From: Neisseria sp. DTU_2020_1000833_1_SI_GRL_NUU_006
GTDB taxonomy: Bacteria > Pseudomonadota > Gammaproteobacteria > Burkholderiales > Neisseriaceae
Assembly: GCA_032388755.1 (NCBI GenBank)
Contig: CP135593.1
Span: 434,001-498,000 of the forward strand
DNA length: 64,000 nt
Direction: 5' to 3'
Shown: piece after piece, positions 36,771 to 46,733 of the stretch
Layout of the letters: each line of letters opens with the position of its first letter
Position numbering within the stretch: position 1 is the first letter of the stretch
Position numbers and translations under genes: made by a program
Notes under the pieces: model-generated
What the model was told of the DNA's origin: nothing
Seen by the model: the letters and a program-made list of their open reading frames with translations, nothing else
Database searches by the model: none

Positions 36771-39422
36771 TTATAAAGTATTTTTCTTGCGGGGGTTATA
36801 TTTATATTGATAAGTAAAGTCATGGTTACTTACATCAATATTTACATTTAAAACTTGTTTGCCTTGAGTTGCACAAGTAAGCAGTTCACGACTGATTTGC
36901 GGTAAAACTGTATTGGTCAGAATCGCATCAATCATGCGGCCACCTGACTCAACTTCTGTGCAGCGCGAAGTAATCAGCTTGAGCACTTCTGGCGTGTAGT
37001 GAAGGTCGATACCGTGGTTATCTTTAATTCGGTCTACGATACGGCTTAATTGTAATTCCACAATTTTTGAGAGCATATCGTCGGATAACGGATAGTAGGG
37101 AATCACTTGCATGCGACCTAGTAGCGCGGCAGGGAAAGTTTTCAGCATGGGAGCACGCAAGGCTTTGTTTAAACCTTCCGGAGTAGGCAGCATTTCAGGG
37201 TCATCACACATATCCATAATCAAATCCGTACCTACATTGGTAGTCAGGATAATGATGGTATTTTTGAAATCGATATAACGGCCTTCACCATCTTCCATCC
37301 AGCCTTTGTCGAATACTTGGAAAAAGATTTCATGCACATCCGGATGTGCTTTTTCTACTTCATCAAGCAAGATGACGCTATAAGGTTTGCGTCGTACGGC
37401 TTCAGTCAGTACGCCGCCTTCACCATAACCGACATAGCCCGGAGGCGCGCCTTTCAGGGTGGATACGGTATGAGCTTCCTGATATTCGCTCATATTGATG
37501 GTAATTACGTTTTGTTCACCGCCATACAATGTATCAGCCAGAGCCAATGCTGTTTCGGTTTTACCCACGCCTGAAGGACCTGCCAACATGAAAACACCGA
37601 TAGGTTTGTTGGGGTTATCCAGATTCGCACGTGATGTTTGGATACGACGGGCGATTGCATCCAAACCGTGACGTTGGCCAATGATGCGTTTGTTTAAAGT
37701 ATCGGCAAGTTGCAAGACGGCCTCAACTTCGTCTTTCATCATTTTGCCAACGGGAATACCTGTCCAGTCAGCTACAACGTCGGCAACGGTGCGACTGTCC
37801 ACTAAGGGCATAACCAGCGGTTGGATGCCTTGCAGTTTTTTCAGTTTGTTAACCAACTCTTTTTGGCGGGTATGCAGCTGCTTGGTTTCTTTCTCAGCCG
37901 TTCCTTCTTCCGCTTGCATGATTTGTTCACGTACTTCTAACAGCCCAGTAACCAAGTCTGCTTCAGATTTCCATCTGTCTTCTAATTTTTTCAGACGACC
38001 TTCAACTTCAGTTAATTCTTTGCCGATATTGGTTATCCGTGTTTCAGAATCGAAACTGAGTTTTTTCTCACGTTCCAAATTTGCTTGTTCAAGTTTTAAT
38101 GCCTCGGATTTCTTCCGCAAAAATTCAATACTGCCAGGAACAGCATGCTGGCTGACAGCAACACGCGCGCAAGCGGTATCAATCAAGCCGACAGCTTTAT
38201 CGGGAAGTTGGCGTGCAGGGATGTAGCGATGGGAAAGTTTCACAGCTGCCTGAATTGCTTCATCGAGAATAATCACGTTATGGTGTTTTTCCAAAGAAGC
38301 GTTTAATGCTCTAAGCATGTTGATGGCTTTGTTTTCGTCGGGCTCATCCACTTGCACCACTTGGAAACGGCGGGTCAGGGCAGGGTCTTTCTCAAAGTAT
38401 TTTTTGTACTCTGCCCATGTTGTCGCGCCGATGGTACGCAGTTTGCCTCGGGCGAGCGCAGGTTTGAGCAGGTTGGCTGCATCGCCCGTACCGGCTGCCC
38501 CGCCTGCACCAATCAAGGTATGGATTTCGTCGATAAAGAGCACAATGGGGGTCGGGCTGGATTCTACTTCGTCCATAACCGCTCTGAGTCGTGATTCAAA
38601 TTCTCCGCTGACGCTGGCACCTGCTTTGAGTAAACCGATATCCAGCAGGATTAATTGAACGTCTTTCAATCCGGGCGGAACATCTCCGGCCGCCAGACGC
38701 AATGCCAATGCTTCGACGACGGCTGTCTTACCGACACCGGCCTCACCTGTGAGAATCGGATTGTTTTGACGGCGGCGCATCAGGATGTCAATCATTTGTC
38801 TGATTTCGGTATCGCGACCTGTCAGGGGATCTATTTCGCCATTTTTGGCTTTTTCAGTGAGATTGCTGCCGTATTTGGCCAAGGCACTTTCTTTGTGGGT
38901 AGCGTTAGGCTCCGAAGATAAAGCATTTTGGGTAACATCAAGATTTTCTTCAGAGTTTGCAGTAATCGCGATAATATTGTTCACCAATGTTTCAGTTTTG
39001 ATTTTGAGGAACTCGGATGAAATATTGGCCAAAATGCTCTGCAACGTCTTATTTTCAAGCATGGTGTAGAAAATATGAGCAGTACGGATTTTGTCGGTAC
39101 CGAATTTGAGCGAGCTGTATGTCCAAGTTTGCTCGACAAGGGTTTGGATATGTTCGGAAAAATCGATAACGGCAGTAGAACCTGCAGGAAGTTTTTCAAC
39201 CGCTGTCAATACATCTTTTCGGACTTTGGCTTCGTCTAAATTAAAACTGTTGATCAGGCAGAAGATATCGGTTTTTTCGGTTTGCAGCAGAGAATGAAGC
39301 CAGTGAACCAACTCAACGTAGCTGTTTTCACGAAGACGGCAGAAGGTGTAGGCATTTTCCAGAGTTTTATACAAGGTGGTATTCAACTTGCCAAATAATA
39401 CGCTGCGGCTGATGTTTGACAT
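36771..39422 (-). CDS. clpV: T6SS sheath-recycling ATPase TssH (ClpV)
   Basis: 883 aa with AAGGACA before the start. An N-terminal ClpV-type domain (residues about 1-160), first AAA module with Walker A GEAGVGKTAVVE (about residue 222), a coiled-coil M domain (LEREKKLSFDSETRITNIGK), second AAA module with GPSGVGKTETAL and the ClpB-type end. It is the ClpV subfamily by context and N-terminus. ClpV disassembles contracted TssB/TssC sheath for reuse. It lies between tssG and tssJ, with 89-143 bp gaps. Confidence 0.95.
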   Translation of the reverse strand: MSNISRSVLFGKLNTTLYKTLENAYTFCRLRENSYVELVHWLHSLLQTEKTDIFCLINSFNLDEAKVRKDVLTAVEKLPAGSTAVIDFSEHIQTLVEQTWTYSSLKFGTDKIRTAHIFYTMLENKTLQSILANISSEFLKIKTETLVNNIIAITANSEENLDVTQNALSSEPNATHKESALAKYGSNLTEKAKNGEIDPLTGRDTEIRQMIDILMRRRQNNPILTGEAGVGKTAVVEALALRLAAGDVPPGLKDVQLILLDIGLLKAGASVSGEFESRLRAVMDEVESSPTPIVLFIDEIHTLIGAGGAAGTGDAANLLKPALARGKLRTIGATTWAEYKKYFEKDPALTRRFQVVQVDEPDENKAINMLRALNASLEKHHNVIILDEAIQAAVKLSHRYIPARQLPDKAVGLIDTACARVAVSQHAVPGSIEFLRKKSEALKLEQANLEREKKLSFDSETRITNIGKELTEVEGRLKKLEDRWKSEADLVTGLLEVREQIMQAEEGTAEKETKQLHTRQKELVNKLKKLQGIQPLVMPLVDSRTVADVVADWTGIPVGKMMKDEVEAVLQLADTLNKRIIGQRHGLDAIARRIQTSRANLDNPNKPIGVFMLAGPSGVGKTETALALADTLYGGEQNVITINMSEYQEAHTVSTLKGAPPGYVGYGEGGVLTEAVRRKPYSVILLDEVEKAHPDVHEIFFQVFDKGWMEDGEGRYIDFKNTIIILTTNVGTDLIMDMCDDPEMLPTPEGLNKALRAPMLKTFPAALLGRMQVIPYYPLSDDMLSKIVELQLSRIVDRIKDNHGIDLHYTPEVLKLITSRCTEVESGGRMIDAILTNTVLPQISRELLTCATQGKQVLNVNIDVSNHDFTYQYKYNPRKKNTL

Positions 39423-39511
39423 GATGTGTCCTTAATTAAGTTATTCCAAGTATGTCTAAAAACAGTTTGAAAGAAGCTTTTCTCAACAAAGGGGCCGTCT
39501 GAAAAAGCTGT

Positions 39512-40552
39512 TTAATGGTTGCTGACGATCAAGTCTTCGGCGTCACGGGAAACATTTCCCAGCCAAGTTGTTAAGCCGAGTTGTGTTTGTCCGCCTAAGT
39601 CCATGAGCGGTACTTCTTTTTGCATTAAAACAGGCTGTATATCCCATTCATATTCATCTGCGGCAAACAACCTTACCCACTCCCGTAGGCGGGCGGTATT
39701 GATACCGTCTTTGAAGAATGATCGGTAAGCGGGTAGGGTAAGCGGACCGATAATAATGCGGAATTTGCTTTGAACATCGTAAAGCTTGTCGCCCAGCAGC
39801 AGGCCATCTCCCAGCGTATAGTTACCCATGATGCCGATTTGTGTTTTTTCTTCCGCAACCTCAACCCAATACCCGACATTGGTTTGAATGGTAACGGGGA
39901 CTTTGAAATAACGGTTGAGTAATTGCTGAAGATTGGCTGCTGAACGGCTTTGCTTCATCAGCAGGCCGGCAAAATAACGCTTGGCAAATTCGTGGATTAA
40001 GCCTTTGTTATGTATGGCCGGTGTATCCAGCCCATTAAAGCTGACGATATATTTCCCGAAACGGTCTTCAGCATTTTTATCTAAAGAAATAATGCTCTGA
40101 GCGTTGGCCCATGCCCGATAGAACAAGACAGCCAGACGGTGTTGCAACATATTGGCAAAACCGGTCCATGTCCGGTCGCCGTGTTGGTGTTGACGCTCAT
40201 AGGCATATTCGGTCAAATGCAGGGGCAGGGGGCCGGATGGGCCAAACAAACCGAATCCATTAATGGAAATTTCCACATAACGCGGCGATAAGGCAACCGA
40301 TTGGATGTTGCGGGGAGCAAAAATAAGCGATGGCTCTTGGCGAATCCTTATTTTTTCCATTTTCGGGCTGACGGCTTTGCCCAATAATTTCCCGCCGGTA
40401 ACAAATTTGACGGACTCAAGCTGGCGCAAGAGTGAAAAATAATCGTATTTATAGGGCTGGGAGGCAACTTTGTTTAAAAAGCCCGTCAGTTTTTCATCCC
40501 ATGTATCGTCCAATGCGTCGCCAAAATCTGTTTGAGCGTTAACCCGACTCAT
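39512..40552 (-). CDS. tssG: T6SS baseplate protein TssG
   Basis: 346 aa from the ATG at 40552, which overlaps the tssF stop as ATGA; a longer frame to 40585 lies inside tssF. The VasB/ImpH-type sequence shows YDYFSLLRQLESV, a family Gly/Pro motif (NGFGLFGPSGPLPLHLTEYA) and RYFKVPVTIQ. TssG with TssF and TssE builds the baseplate wedge. A GCCGTCTGAA DUS follows the gene. Confidence 0.93.
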   Translation of the reverse strand: MSRVNAQTDFGDALDDTWDEKLTGFLNKVASQPYKYDYFSLLRQLESVKFVTGGKLLGKAVSPKMEKIRIRQEPSLIFAPRNIQSVALSPRYVEISINGFGLFGPSGPLPLHLTEYAYERQHQHGDRTWTGFANMLQHRLAVLFYRAWANAQSIISLDKNAEDRFGKYIVSFNGLDTPAIHNKGLIHEFAKRYFAGLLMKQSRSAANLQQLLNRYFKVPVTIQTNVGYWVEVAEEKTQIGIMGNYTLGDGLLLGDKLYDVQSKFRIIIGPLTLPAYRSFFKDGINTARLREWVRLFAADEYEWDIQPVLMQKEVPLMDLGGQTQLGLTTWLGNVSRDAEDLIVSNH

Positions 40553-42525
40553 ACGATTACCCTCTCTCCAACAGCAGTCGGCCAAGTAGCCATATGTCCT
40601 TGTTGGAGCGTGTCAATTTGAAGCTGTATGAATGAGTTAATTGACACCAAACGTTGGAAGTAATGGTTCAAAACCGAGCCGAACAGGAAGGGATGGATAC
40701 CGCCCAATTGCGCTTCATCCAGCGTAACCGTGATTTTGATGCCTCGAACAGGCGCTGCAACTCCGTAATGACGGACCACCTTGTTCACGGTGGAGGTCTC
40801 AACACGTGTAATCGACTCAATCTGTTTTTTCAGCAAATCATTTTCAGAAGAAACAAACACCATTAAAAGCTCTTTTAAGGTGACGGGCGTATCTTCCTGA
40901 TCGATGTTTAACAATGACAGATAGTTCAAGCTTAATTGGTTTAAAAACGACCAAAGTGTCCGATCCTCACTCACAGCTGCTTGAGGACGTGTTAACTTAG
41001 AAATCAGCTTAATAGAGTTAACCGGCAGGAAACCTTCAATCAGGAAATCGGACTCTCCGTCGCGCGGCATCATCAGCGGTAAATCCCTGCTGGTACACCA
41101 GGCATCTACGGAAAGATGCTGTATGCCGGAATTGAAAGCGTAATCTCGATTGTCGGACAGAGACAAAAACACTTCGCTGCCCAAGTAGGAAGAACGGAAG
41201 CCATTTTTGACAGAATTTTCCGATGGGACTCTGTCTGAACGCCGTGCTGAAAAATAAGCATGCTGAGTTTGGGCTTCGGGGAAGAGCCCCATATCCGGTG
41301 ATTTGTACATCGGTGAAAATGCAACGGTTTGACGGTTGTTGGTGTCAAAACCTTTTACTTGTTCGATGGCGTAGATTTCATAATTTAAAGGTTGTGTACG
41401 GTCGATGATGACGTGGTGTTCCTGGTCTTGGATATTTACAGGGAAGCGGGAGCTTTTTTTTCTGAATAGATTTACCACAGGCACCGCATTAACGGAAAAA
41501 TCCTCTACACTGATCAATTCTGTCAATTCAGGTATTTTGTTGCTGAATAAAAATGAAAGACTGAAATAACGTTTGCGGTAGGTAATGATTTTTTTATTGA
41601 CACCCTTATCGTTTACGATTTCTTCCAAATGTTCGGGTACTTTGGGCAAATGTCCGTCATTCTCAGCCTGATGGACAGCCTGTTTGATATCTTTTTGAGC
41701 GACAAACAGGAATTTTTCCGGCAGGCGCGCGTATTCCTGCATAATCCGGAATGCGCTGACGGATTTGTCCAAATTAAACGATAAGGCTTCATCTTCCCGA
41801 AATCCCCGATGTTCCGGTTTGGAGGACAACGGGTAATACCATTGTTTGGGGTTCTCATAACTGTGGCAAACGACGCCCACGCATTCGGAAGCCAGTAAAA
41901 ACAGCAGTGCAGATGATTTAGAAAGTTCCGTACCTAAAAACACAGACAATTCATCCGGCAACATTTCCGAACATGCGCCAGGTACGCTGAGTGAGAAGTC
42001 CAAACGCAAGGCAGATTGCACTTTTTTCCCGGCAGATGCCTTGAGCGCGGGAAGCGTACTTGGTAAATAGCCGAGCGAATCGGTATATTTGGCTTTTTCT
42101 ATGCGTAAAGGTAGGATTTCAGTGGTTTTGGTTACGGAAAACGGGCAACTTACCTTGAATTCGTCGATGGGTAATGAGCGCAATACTCTGCCACGTTCCA
42201 GTAGATTGATCACGTCGGCGTTGTATTGACCGGTAGGTTCCAAATTGACAATCGCTGCTGCCGGTTTCTGATTGATGAAGTCGGGGTAAACGACTTCCAA
42301 GATTCTTTGTACGAAACGGGGATATTCCGCATCCAGCTTGAGTTGGGTGCGGGCAGTGAGAAAGCTTACACCTTCCAATAACCTTTCAACATAAGGGTCG
42401 GGGATGTCGGTTGTATCCAGTGCCAATCGGGAGGCGATTTTGGGATATTGCTGTGCAAATTCCCTGCCCATTTCCTTCAGGAAGGTCAGTTCTTTATTGT
42501 AGTAAGACAATAATTTGTTATTCAA
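40549..42525 (-). CDS. tssF: T6SS baseplate protein TssF
   Basis: 658 aa. Opens MNNKLLSYYNKELTFLKEMG and has EFAQQYPKIASRLALDTTDI and PDPYVERLLEGVSFLTAR, the classic TssF start, with family-typical C-terminus (GVAAPVRGIKITVTLDEAQL). It overlaps both tssE (upstream) and tssG (downstream) by four bases, so the three are translationally coupled and made in fixed ratio for the wedge. Confidence 0.95.
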   Translation of the reverse strand: MNNKLLSYYNKELTFLKEMGREFAQQYPKIASRLALDTTDIPDPYVERLLEGVSFLTARTQLKLDAEYPRFVQRILEVVYPDFINQKPAAAIVNLEPTGQYNADVINLLERGRVLRSLPIDEFKVSCPFSVTKTTEILPLRIEKAKYTDSLGYLPSTLPALKASAGKKVQSALRLDFSLSVPGACSEMLPDELSVFLGTELSKSSALLFLLASECVGVVCHSYENPKQWYYPLSSKPEHRGFREDEALSFNLDKSVSAFRIMQEYARLPEKFLFVAQKDIKQAVHQAENDGHLPKVPEHLEEIVNDKGVNKKIITYRKRYFSLSFLFSNKIPELTELISVEDFSVNAVPVVNLFRKKSSRFPVNIQDQEHHVIIDRTQPLNYEIYAIEQVKGFDTNNRQTVAFSPMYKSPDMGLFPEAQTQHAYFSARRSDRVPSENSVKNGFRSSYLGSEVFLSLSDNRDYAFNSGIQHLSVDAWCTSRDLPLMMPRDGESDFLIEGFLPVNSIKLISKLTRPQAAVSEDRTLWSFLNQLSLNYLSLLNIDQEDTPVTLKELLMVFVSSENDLLKKQIESITRVETSTVNKVVRHYGVAAPVRGIKITVTLDEAQLGGIHPFLFGSVLNHYFQRLVSINSFIQLQIDTLQQGHMATWPTAVGERVIV

Positions 42526-43034
42526 GACCTATTTCCCCCATCTAACAAGTCAAACAACCCGGTCTCAACATCCATACTGGTTCGTAGCAGGAACTCTTTG
42601 GGATAAGGATTGAGTTTCAGGTAACCTTTGACTTCAATAATAAGTTTGTTGTGTAAAGCATCATCATCATCGTCTACGGTATTCACGATAACTTGCAGGG
42701 TTTTGCTTTCGAGGCGTGGTTCGAAATCGATGATGGCTTGTTTGATATTTTGTTCTACATCCTGCCATTCTATGTCGGAGAAATTCACTCCCGACAGGGG
42801 CGGAATGCCGTAATTGAGTGTGGACGAGCGCACATTAACAGGCAGATCTTTCTCCATGGTTTCCACTTGCATGTTGCAGGTATTCAGCAAGTAAAGAATA
42901 TCGCGCAGCACTGCCTGCCGATATTGGTCAAGATTGATGACCTGATCGGGGCGTGCCTCTTTTTTTTTGCGCGGCTCTTCATCTGTCAGTCTGTCAAACA
43001 AAGAAGGCAGCAGTTGGTTTCTGAATTGCGACAT
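42522..43034 (-). CDS. tssE: T6SS baseplate protein TssE (gp25-like)
   Basis: 170 aa. gp25-like lysozyme-related fold: RNQLLPSLFDRLTDEEPRKK at the N-terminus, YRQAVLRDILYLLNTCNM, RSSTLNYGIPPLSG and IKQAIIDFEPRLESKTLQV. TssE nucleates sheath assembly on the baseplate. No strong ribosome site is seen; the start overlaps nothing. It shares a four-base overlap with tssF downstream. Confidence 0.93.
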   Translation of the reverse strand: MSQFRNQLLPSLFDRLTDEEPRKKKEARPDQVINLDQYRQAVLRDILYLLNTCNMQVETMEKDLPVNVRSSTLNYGIPPLSGVNFSDIEWQDVEQNIKQAIIDFEPRLESKTLQVIVNTVDDDDDALHNKLIIEVKGYLKLNPYPKEFLLRTSMDVETGLFDLLDGGNRS

Positions 43035-43067
43035 GATGGATTGCGAGAGTCGGAGGATGGATAAGGT

Positions 43068-43883
43068 TTAACGCTGTTGTCCGAATTTAATATTGCGAAT
43101 ATCCAAGAGACCAAAATCATGGCTGTCGGTATACAGGGTTTTTTGACCCATGCCTGTAAAGAGCTGTTCGGCTACTTCTATCCAGTCTGTTTGCGAACAG
43201 TTCATCAACATATCCGACCATTCGGTTTCTGCATCCGGCAAAACGGCATAGCGGGCAGGACTGGTACATTGGATGCATTCGCCGTCGGTAAATTTGATTT
43301 CAGACGACCTCCAGATGATGTCGAGCAACGAGCTTGGTGCTTTGAAAGCTATACTTTCAATAGAGTCCCAAGTTTGCCAATAGTAGTGGCCTTGATAGAA
43401 GAATTCATAAACAAAAGCAGTACGTACATCGCCGTCCATAATCCAGTCGCTGTCGGTTTCAGCAACCGATTTATCTGCCAGAATATAAGTGATGTGCGCT
43501 GGTGTACCGTCGATACAGTCGGATAAGGCTTCGTAGTCGGCAGTGAGAGCAGAGCTTTTTTTCTCTGCAACATGAGCAACTAAAGAGAGTTGTTTTTGAA
43601 GAATATCGAGTTTGCTTGCGTGCTGTTCCAGAGTTTTAGGTTTCTGCTGTGTTTCCAAAACTGCCTGGCGATGCATTTCAGCAGAAATGTTTTCAATAAG
43701 GTAGAGCATCAGGGGCTTTTGAGTATCGGGAAACAGTTTTTGGTATTGCCCGATTTGCTTTAAAGCCTGTTCCCATTTGGCACTCAGACAGAGGTATTGA
43801 ATCAATGCCAAACGATGTTCCTGATTGTCAGGATTTGAACGTACAAGCTCAATCATGTCCGTTAATTTAGTCTTCAAATCCAT
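43068..43883 (-). CDS. tagJ: T6SS accessory protein TagJ (ImpE/SciE family)
   Basis: 271 aa. N-terminal tetratricopeptide-like helices (VRSNPDNQEHRLALIQYLCL, KWEQALKQIGQYQKLFPDTQ), then the ImpE domain with WIMDGDVRTAFVYEFFYQGH and RYAVLPDAETEW. TagJ binds the TssB N-terminus and helps ClpV-dependent sheath recycling in systems that have it. It follows hcp across a hairpin and precedes tssE, a typical place. Confidence 0.88.
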   Translation of the reverse strand: MDLKTKLTDMIELVRSNPDNQEHRLALIQYLCLSAKWEQALKQIGQYQKLFPDTQKPLMLYLIENISAEMHRQAVLETQQKPKTLEQHASKLDILQKQLSLVAHVAEKKSSALTADYEALSDCIDGTPAHITYILADKSVAETDSDWIMDGDVRTAFVYEFFYQGHYYWQTWDSIESIAFKAPSSLLDIIWRSSEIKFTDGECIQCTSPARYAVLPDAETEWSDMLMNCSQTDWIEVAEQLFTGMGQKTLYTDSHDFGLLDIRNIKFGQQR

Positions 43884-43980
43884 CCCAGCAACTCCTTATT
43901 TATTTGTATAAAGTGTGTAATAGTCGAAACCCGATTAACTTTTCAGGAGGAAAGAGGTCGTCTGAAAAGTAAATTTATTG

Positions 43981-44016
43981 TAATAAAACCTGACTTAAAA
44001 CGCCTTTTAAGCCAGG
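43981..44016 (-). terminator. Partial terminator/attenuator after hcp
   Basis: On the minus strand CCTGGCTTAAAA and TTTTAAGTCAGG form a 12-bp stem (one mismatch) with a 4-base loop, followed by TTTTATTA, 27 bases after the hcp stop. It would cut most transcripts after hcp, giving more Hcp than the downstream baseplate genes. A DUS lies close by at 43948-43960. Confidence 0.7.
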
Positions 44017-44042
44017 CTTCTGCAGTTAAATGCGCATAGTGG

Positions 44043-44525
44043 TTATGCGGATTTGTTTTCTTTGATGTTGAAGGCCATTTGAACTTCAGCGCCTTTAGAA
44101 CCTTTATCGGTTTGTTCCCAATATTGGTTTTTCACTTTGGCAGCTTGGAATGAGTAACGCATTTTCAGCTCATCGCTGTTTTGTACACCGATGAATTTCA
44201 CGCCGGTTACCAAGACATCTTCCAAAGTGGTGCGCGAATATTCGATTTGTTCGCCACCGGCTTTGCATACGGAAATTTCTACTTTGCTCAAGTGTTGGCC
44301 GGTAGCACAGTTTTTCAGAATGGTCGGAGCGGCTTTATCAATAGCGGCAACTACGGTCAAGTCATTGAAATTGACTTTACCGGCACCACCGCCACCACCG
44401 CTGGTCATCGAACCGGGTTGCTCGGCACCCCAGTCAAAACTTTCGATGTTGGTCCAGTCTTTGTGGTTGGAATCTTTTGATTCTCCGTTAACACCTTCAA
44501 CTTTCATGAACATATCAATAGCCAT
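44043..44525 (-). CDS. hcp: Hcp tube protein (TssD)
   Basis: 160 aa, AAGGAGAG before the start. Opens MAIDMFMKVEGVNGESKDSN with the Hcp pattern WTNIESFDWGAEQPGSM and the later FIGVQNSDELKMRYSFQAAK. Hexameric rings stack into the inner tube and also chaperone small effectors. It lies between tssC and tagJ and is flanked by two hairpins, pointing to separate control of transcript level. Confidence 0.96.
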   Translation of the reverse strand: MAIDMFMKVEGVNGESKDSNHKDWTNIESFDWGAEQPGSMTSGGGGGAGKVNFNDLTVVAAIDKAAPTILKNCATGQHLSKVEISVCKAGGEQIEYSRTTLEDVLVTGVKFIGVQNSDELKMRYSFQAAKVKNQYWEQTDKGSKGAEVQMAFNIKENKSA

Positions 44526-44576
44526 GTTTTTACTCTCCTTGTTAAAAGGTTAAAAAAATTAAGGGATTTAACAACA

Positions 44577-44592
44577 GGGCATGAACATGCCC
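44577..44592 (-). promoter_or_regulatory. Hairpin in the tssC-hcp gap
   Basis: GGGCATG AA CATGCCC forms a 7-bp perfect stem, 52 bases upstream of the hcp start, without a T-run. It may stabilise or process the hcp message. The 88-bp gap is long for this operon. Confidence 0.45.
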
Positions 44593-44613
44593 ACCTAAAT
44601 AAACCAAACCCGA

Positions 44614-46113
44614 CTATTCCTGTTTAGCCGAAGGCAGTTTGGAAACCAAGCGCAATGAAACGGTAAGGCCTTCGAGTTGGTAGTGCGGGCGCAGGAAGAA
44701 TTTGGAAGTGTAATATCCGGGATTGTCTTCAACTTCTTCCACAACCACTTCAGCAGCGGCCAACGGTTTACGGGCTTTTGTTTCTTGAGTGGAGTTAATC
44801 GGGTCTCCATCTACATAATTCATAATCCATTCGTTTAACCAACGTTCCATGTCTTCACGCTCGCGGAACGAACCGACTTTGTCGCGTACGATACATTTCA
44901 GATAGTGCGCGAAACGACAGCACGCAAACAGGTAAGGCAGACGTGCAGACAAACGGGCGTTGGCGGTAGCATCAGGATCATAATATTCAGACGGTTTATG
45001 CAGCGATTGAGCACCAATAAACGCGGCCAAGTCGGTATTTTTACGGTGAATCAACGGCATGAATCCCAATGCTGCCAATTCGGCCTCGCGGCGGTCACTG
45101 ATGGCGATTTCGGTTGGACATTTCATATCCACGCCTCCGTCATCCGTCGGGAATGTGTGGCAGGGAAGGTTTTCAACGATACCGCCGGATTCCACGCCGC
45201 GGATTGAGGTACACCAACCATAGTATTTGAATGAACGGTTAATATTTACCGCCATTGCATAAGCCGCATTAGCCCATGTGTATTTGTTGTGATCCGCGCC
45301 TTCAGTTTCTTCTTCGAAGTCAAACTCATCAACAGGGTTCGTTGTGGCACCGTAAGGCAGACGGGATAAGAAACGTGGCAGAGCCAAACCGATATAACGC
45401 GAATCTTCGGAATCACGCAGGCTGCGCCATGGGGCATATTCGGCATTTTGGAAAATTTTGCTCAAATCACGAGGATTGGCCAACTCTTGCCAAGATTCCA
45501 TCTGCATCAGTTTGGGGGATGCGCCGGCGATGAACGGACAGTGTGCGGCGGCGGCAATTTTTTCAAGGCTATTGAGCATTTCCACATCGGGTGCAGAGTG
45601 ATCAAAATAGTAGTCGCCAATCAAACAGCCGAAAGGCTCGCCACCAAACTGGCCGTATTCTTCTTCATAAATACGTTTGAATAGGGGGCTTTGATCCCAA
45701 GCGGTACCTTTGAAGCGTTTTAAGTTACGTGCAACTTCTTTTTTGGAGATGGGCAATACTTTGATTTTCAACAAAGTATCAGTTTCGGTATTGGTAACCA
45801 AATGATGCAGGCCGCGCCATTCGCCTTCCAGCTTTTGGAAATCTTCATGATGCAGAATCAAATTGATCTGTTCGGAAAGTTTTCTGTCGATCTCTGCAAT
45901 AATCGCTTCGATGGTTTGATAAGTGTCGTCTGAAATAGTAATGGCGTTTTGCAAAGCTTGCTGTGCCAGTGTCGCTACGGCATTATTGACAGCACTTTTG
46001 GCTTCTTCAGTTTTGGGTTTGAATTCTTTTTGCAGCAGCTGTTCAAATTCATTTGCGGCAAACACACTTTTCGCGCCGCCGTCCCCTTGGATGTCTAATT
46101 GCTTTTCAATCAT
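44614..46113 (-). CDS. tssC: T6SS sheath protein TssC
   Basis: 499 aa, full length. Family motifs: EWRGLHHLVTNTETDTLLKI, YDFDH-type region GCLIGDYYFDHSAPDVEML, PFIAGASPKLMQMESWQELA, FLSRLPYGATTNPVDEF and the C-terminal PGYYTSKFFLRPHYQLEGLT. With TssB it forms the contractile sheath around the Hcp tube. It follows tssB by 33 bases. Confidence 0.96.
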   Translation of the reverse strand: MIEKQLDIQGDGGAKSVFAANEFEQLLQKEFKPKTEEAKSAVNNAVATLAQQALQNAITISDDTYQTIEAIIAEIDRKLSEQINLILHHEDFQKLEGEWRGLHHLVTNTETDTLLKIKVLPISKKEVARNLKRFKGTAWDQSPLFKRIYEEEYGQFGGEPFGCLIGDYYFDHSAPDVEMLNSLEKIAAAAHCPFIAGASPKLMQMESWQELANPRDLSKIFQNAEYAPWRSLRDSEDSRYIGLALPRFLSRLPYGATTNPVDEFDFEEETEGADHNKYTWANAAYAMAVNINRSFKYYGWCTSIRGVESGGIVENLPCHTFPTDDGGVDMKCPTEIAISDRREAELAALGFMPLIHRKNTDLAAFIGAQSLHKPSEYYDPDATANARLSARLPYLFACCRFAHYLKCIVRDKVGSFREREDMERWLNEWIMNYVDGDPINSTQETKARKPLAAAEVVVEEVEDNPGYYTSKFFLRPHYQLEGLTVSLRLVSKLPSAKQE

Positions 46114-46146
46114 GATTCACGCTCACTTTATTGATTTCATCTGAAA

Positions 46147-46665
46147 TTACTGCTCGTCTTTGGTTGTTGCTTTAGGTGCGGCTGCAAGGCTTTTCAGCAG
46201 CTCACTGTCTCCCAAGACTTTTCCGATTAATTCTTCAGCACCGCTCTTACCATCCATATATGAAAGCAGGTTGGCAAGCTCTGTACGCGCTTGCAGGAGT
46301 TCGTTTAAAGGACCTACTTTTTTGGCTATTGCTGCCGGAGAGAAATCATCCATGCTTTCCAATTCAAGCTCTACATTCAAGTTGCCTTCCCCGGTAAGCG
46401 TGTTTTTGACATTAAATGCGACACGCGGTTTGAGGGCTTTCATGCGTTCATCGAAATTATCTACGTCAATTTCCAAAAATTTACGTTCGGCTAATTCAGG
46501 TAGCGGCTCTACGGGTTTACCGACCAAATCTGCCATCACACCCATAACGAATGGAAGCTCAATTTTTTTCTCAGAACCGTAAAGTTCTACATCGTACTCA
46601 ATCTGTACGCGAGGCGCCCGGTTGCGGGCAATAAATTTTTGTCCGGATGATTTGTTTCGTGACAT
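46147..46665 (-). CDS. tssB: T6SS sheath protein TssB
   Basis: 172 aa from the ATG at 46665, with AAAGGTC upstream; a TTG two codons earlier is in frame. Core motifs RAPRVQIEYDVELYGSEKKI, ELPFVMGVMADLVGKPVEPL, FLEIDVDNFDERM and LNVELELESMDDFSPAAIA are classic TssB. It is the small sheath subunit; its N-terminal helix is the usual contact for TagJ. The C-terminus is longer than usual and Ala/Lys-rich. Confidence 0.96.
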   Translation of the reverse strand: MSRNKSSGQKFIARNRAPRVQIEYDVELYGSEKKIELPFVMGVMADLVGKPVEPLPELAERKFLEIDVDNFDERMKALKPRVAFNVKNTLTGEGNLNVELELESMDDFSPAAIAKKVGPLNELLQARTELANLLSYMDGKSGAEELIGKVLGDSELLKSLAAAPKATTKDEQ

Positions 46666-46733
46666 ATTCAATGACCTTTAAATGATAAAAGTTGTTTATT
46701 TAAACGAACTTTAAATATTGCGGATAGACTAGC

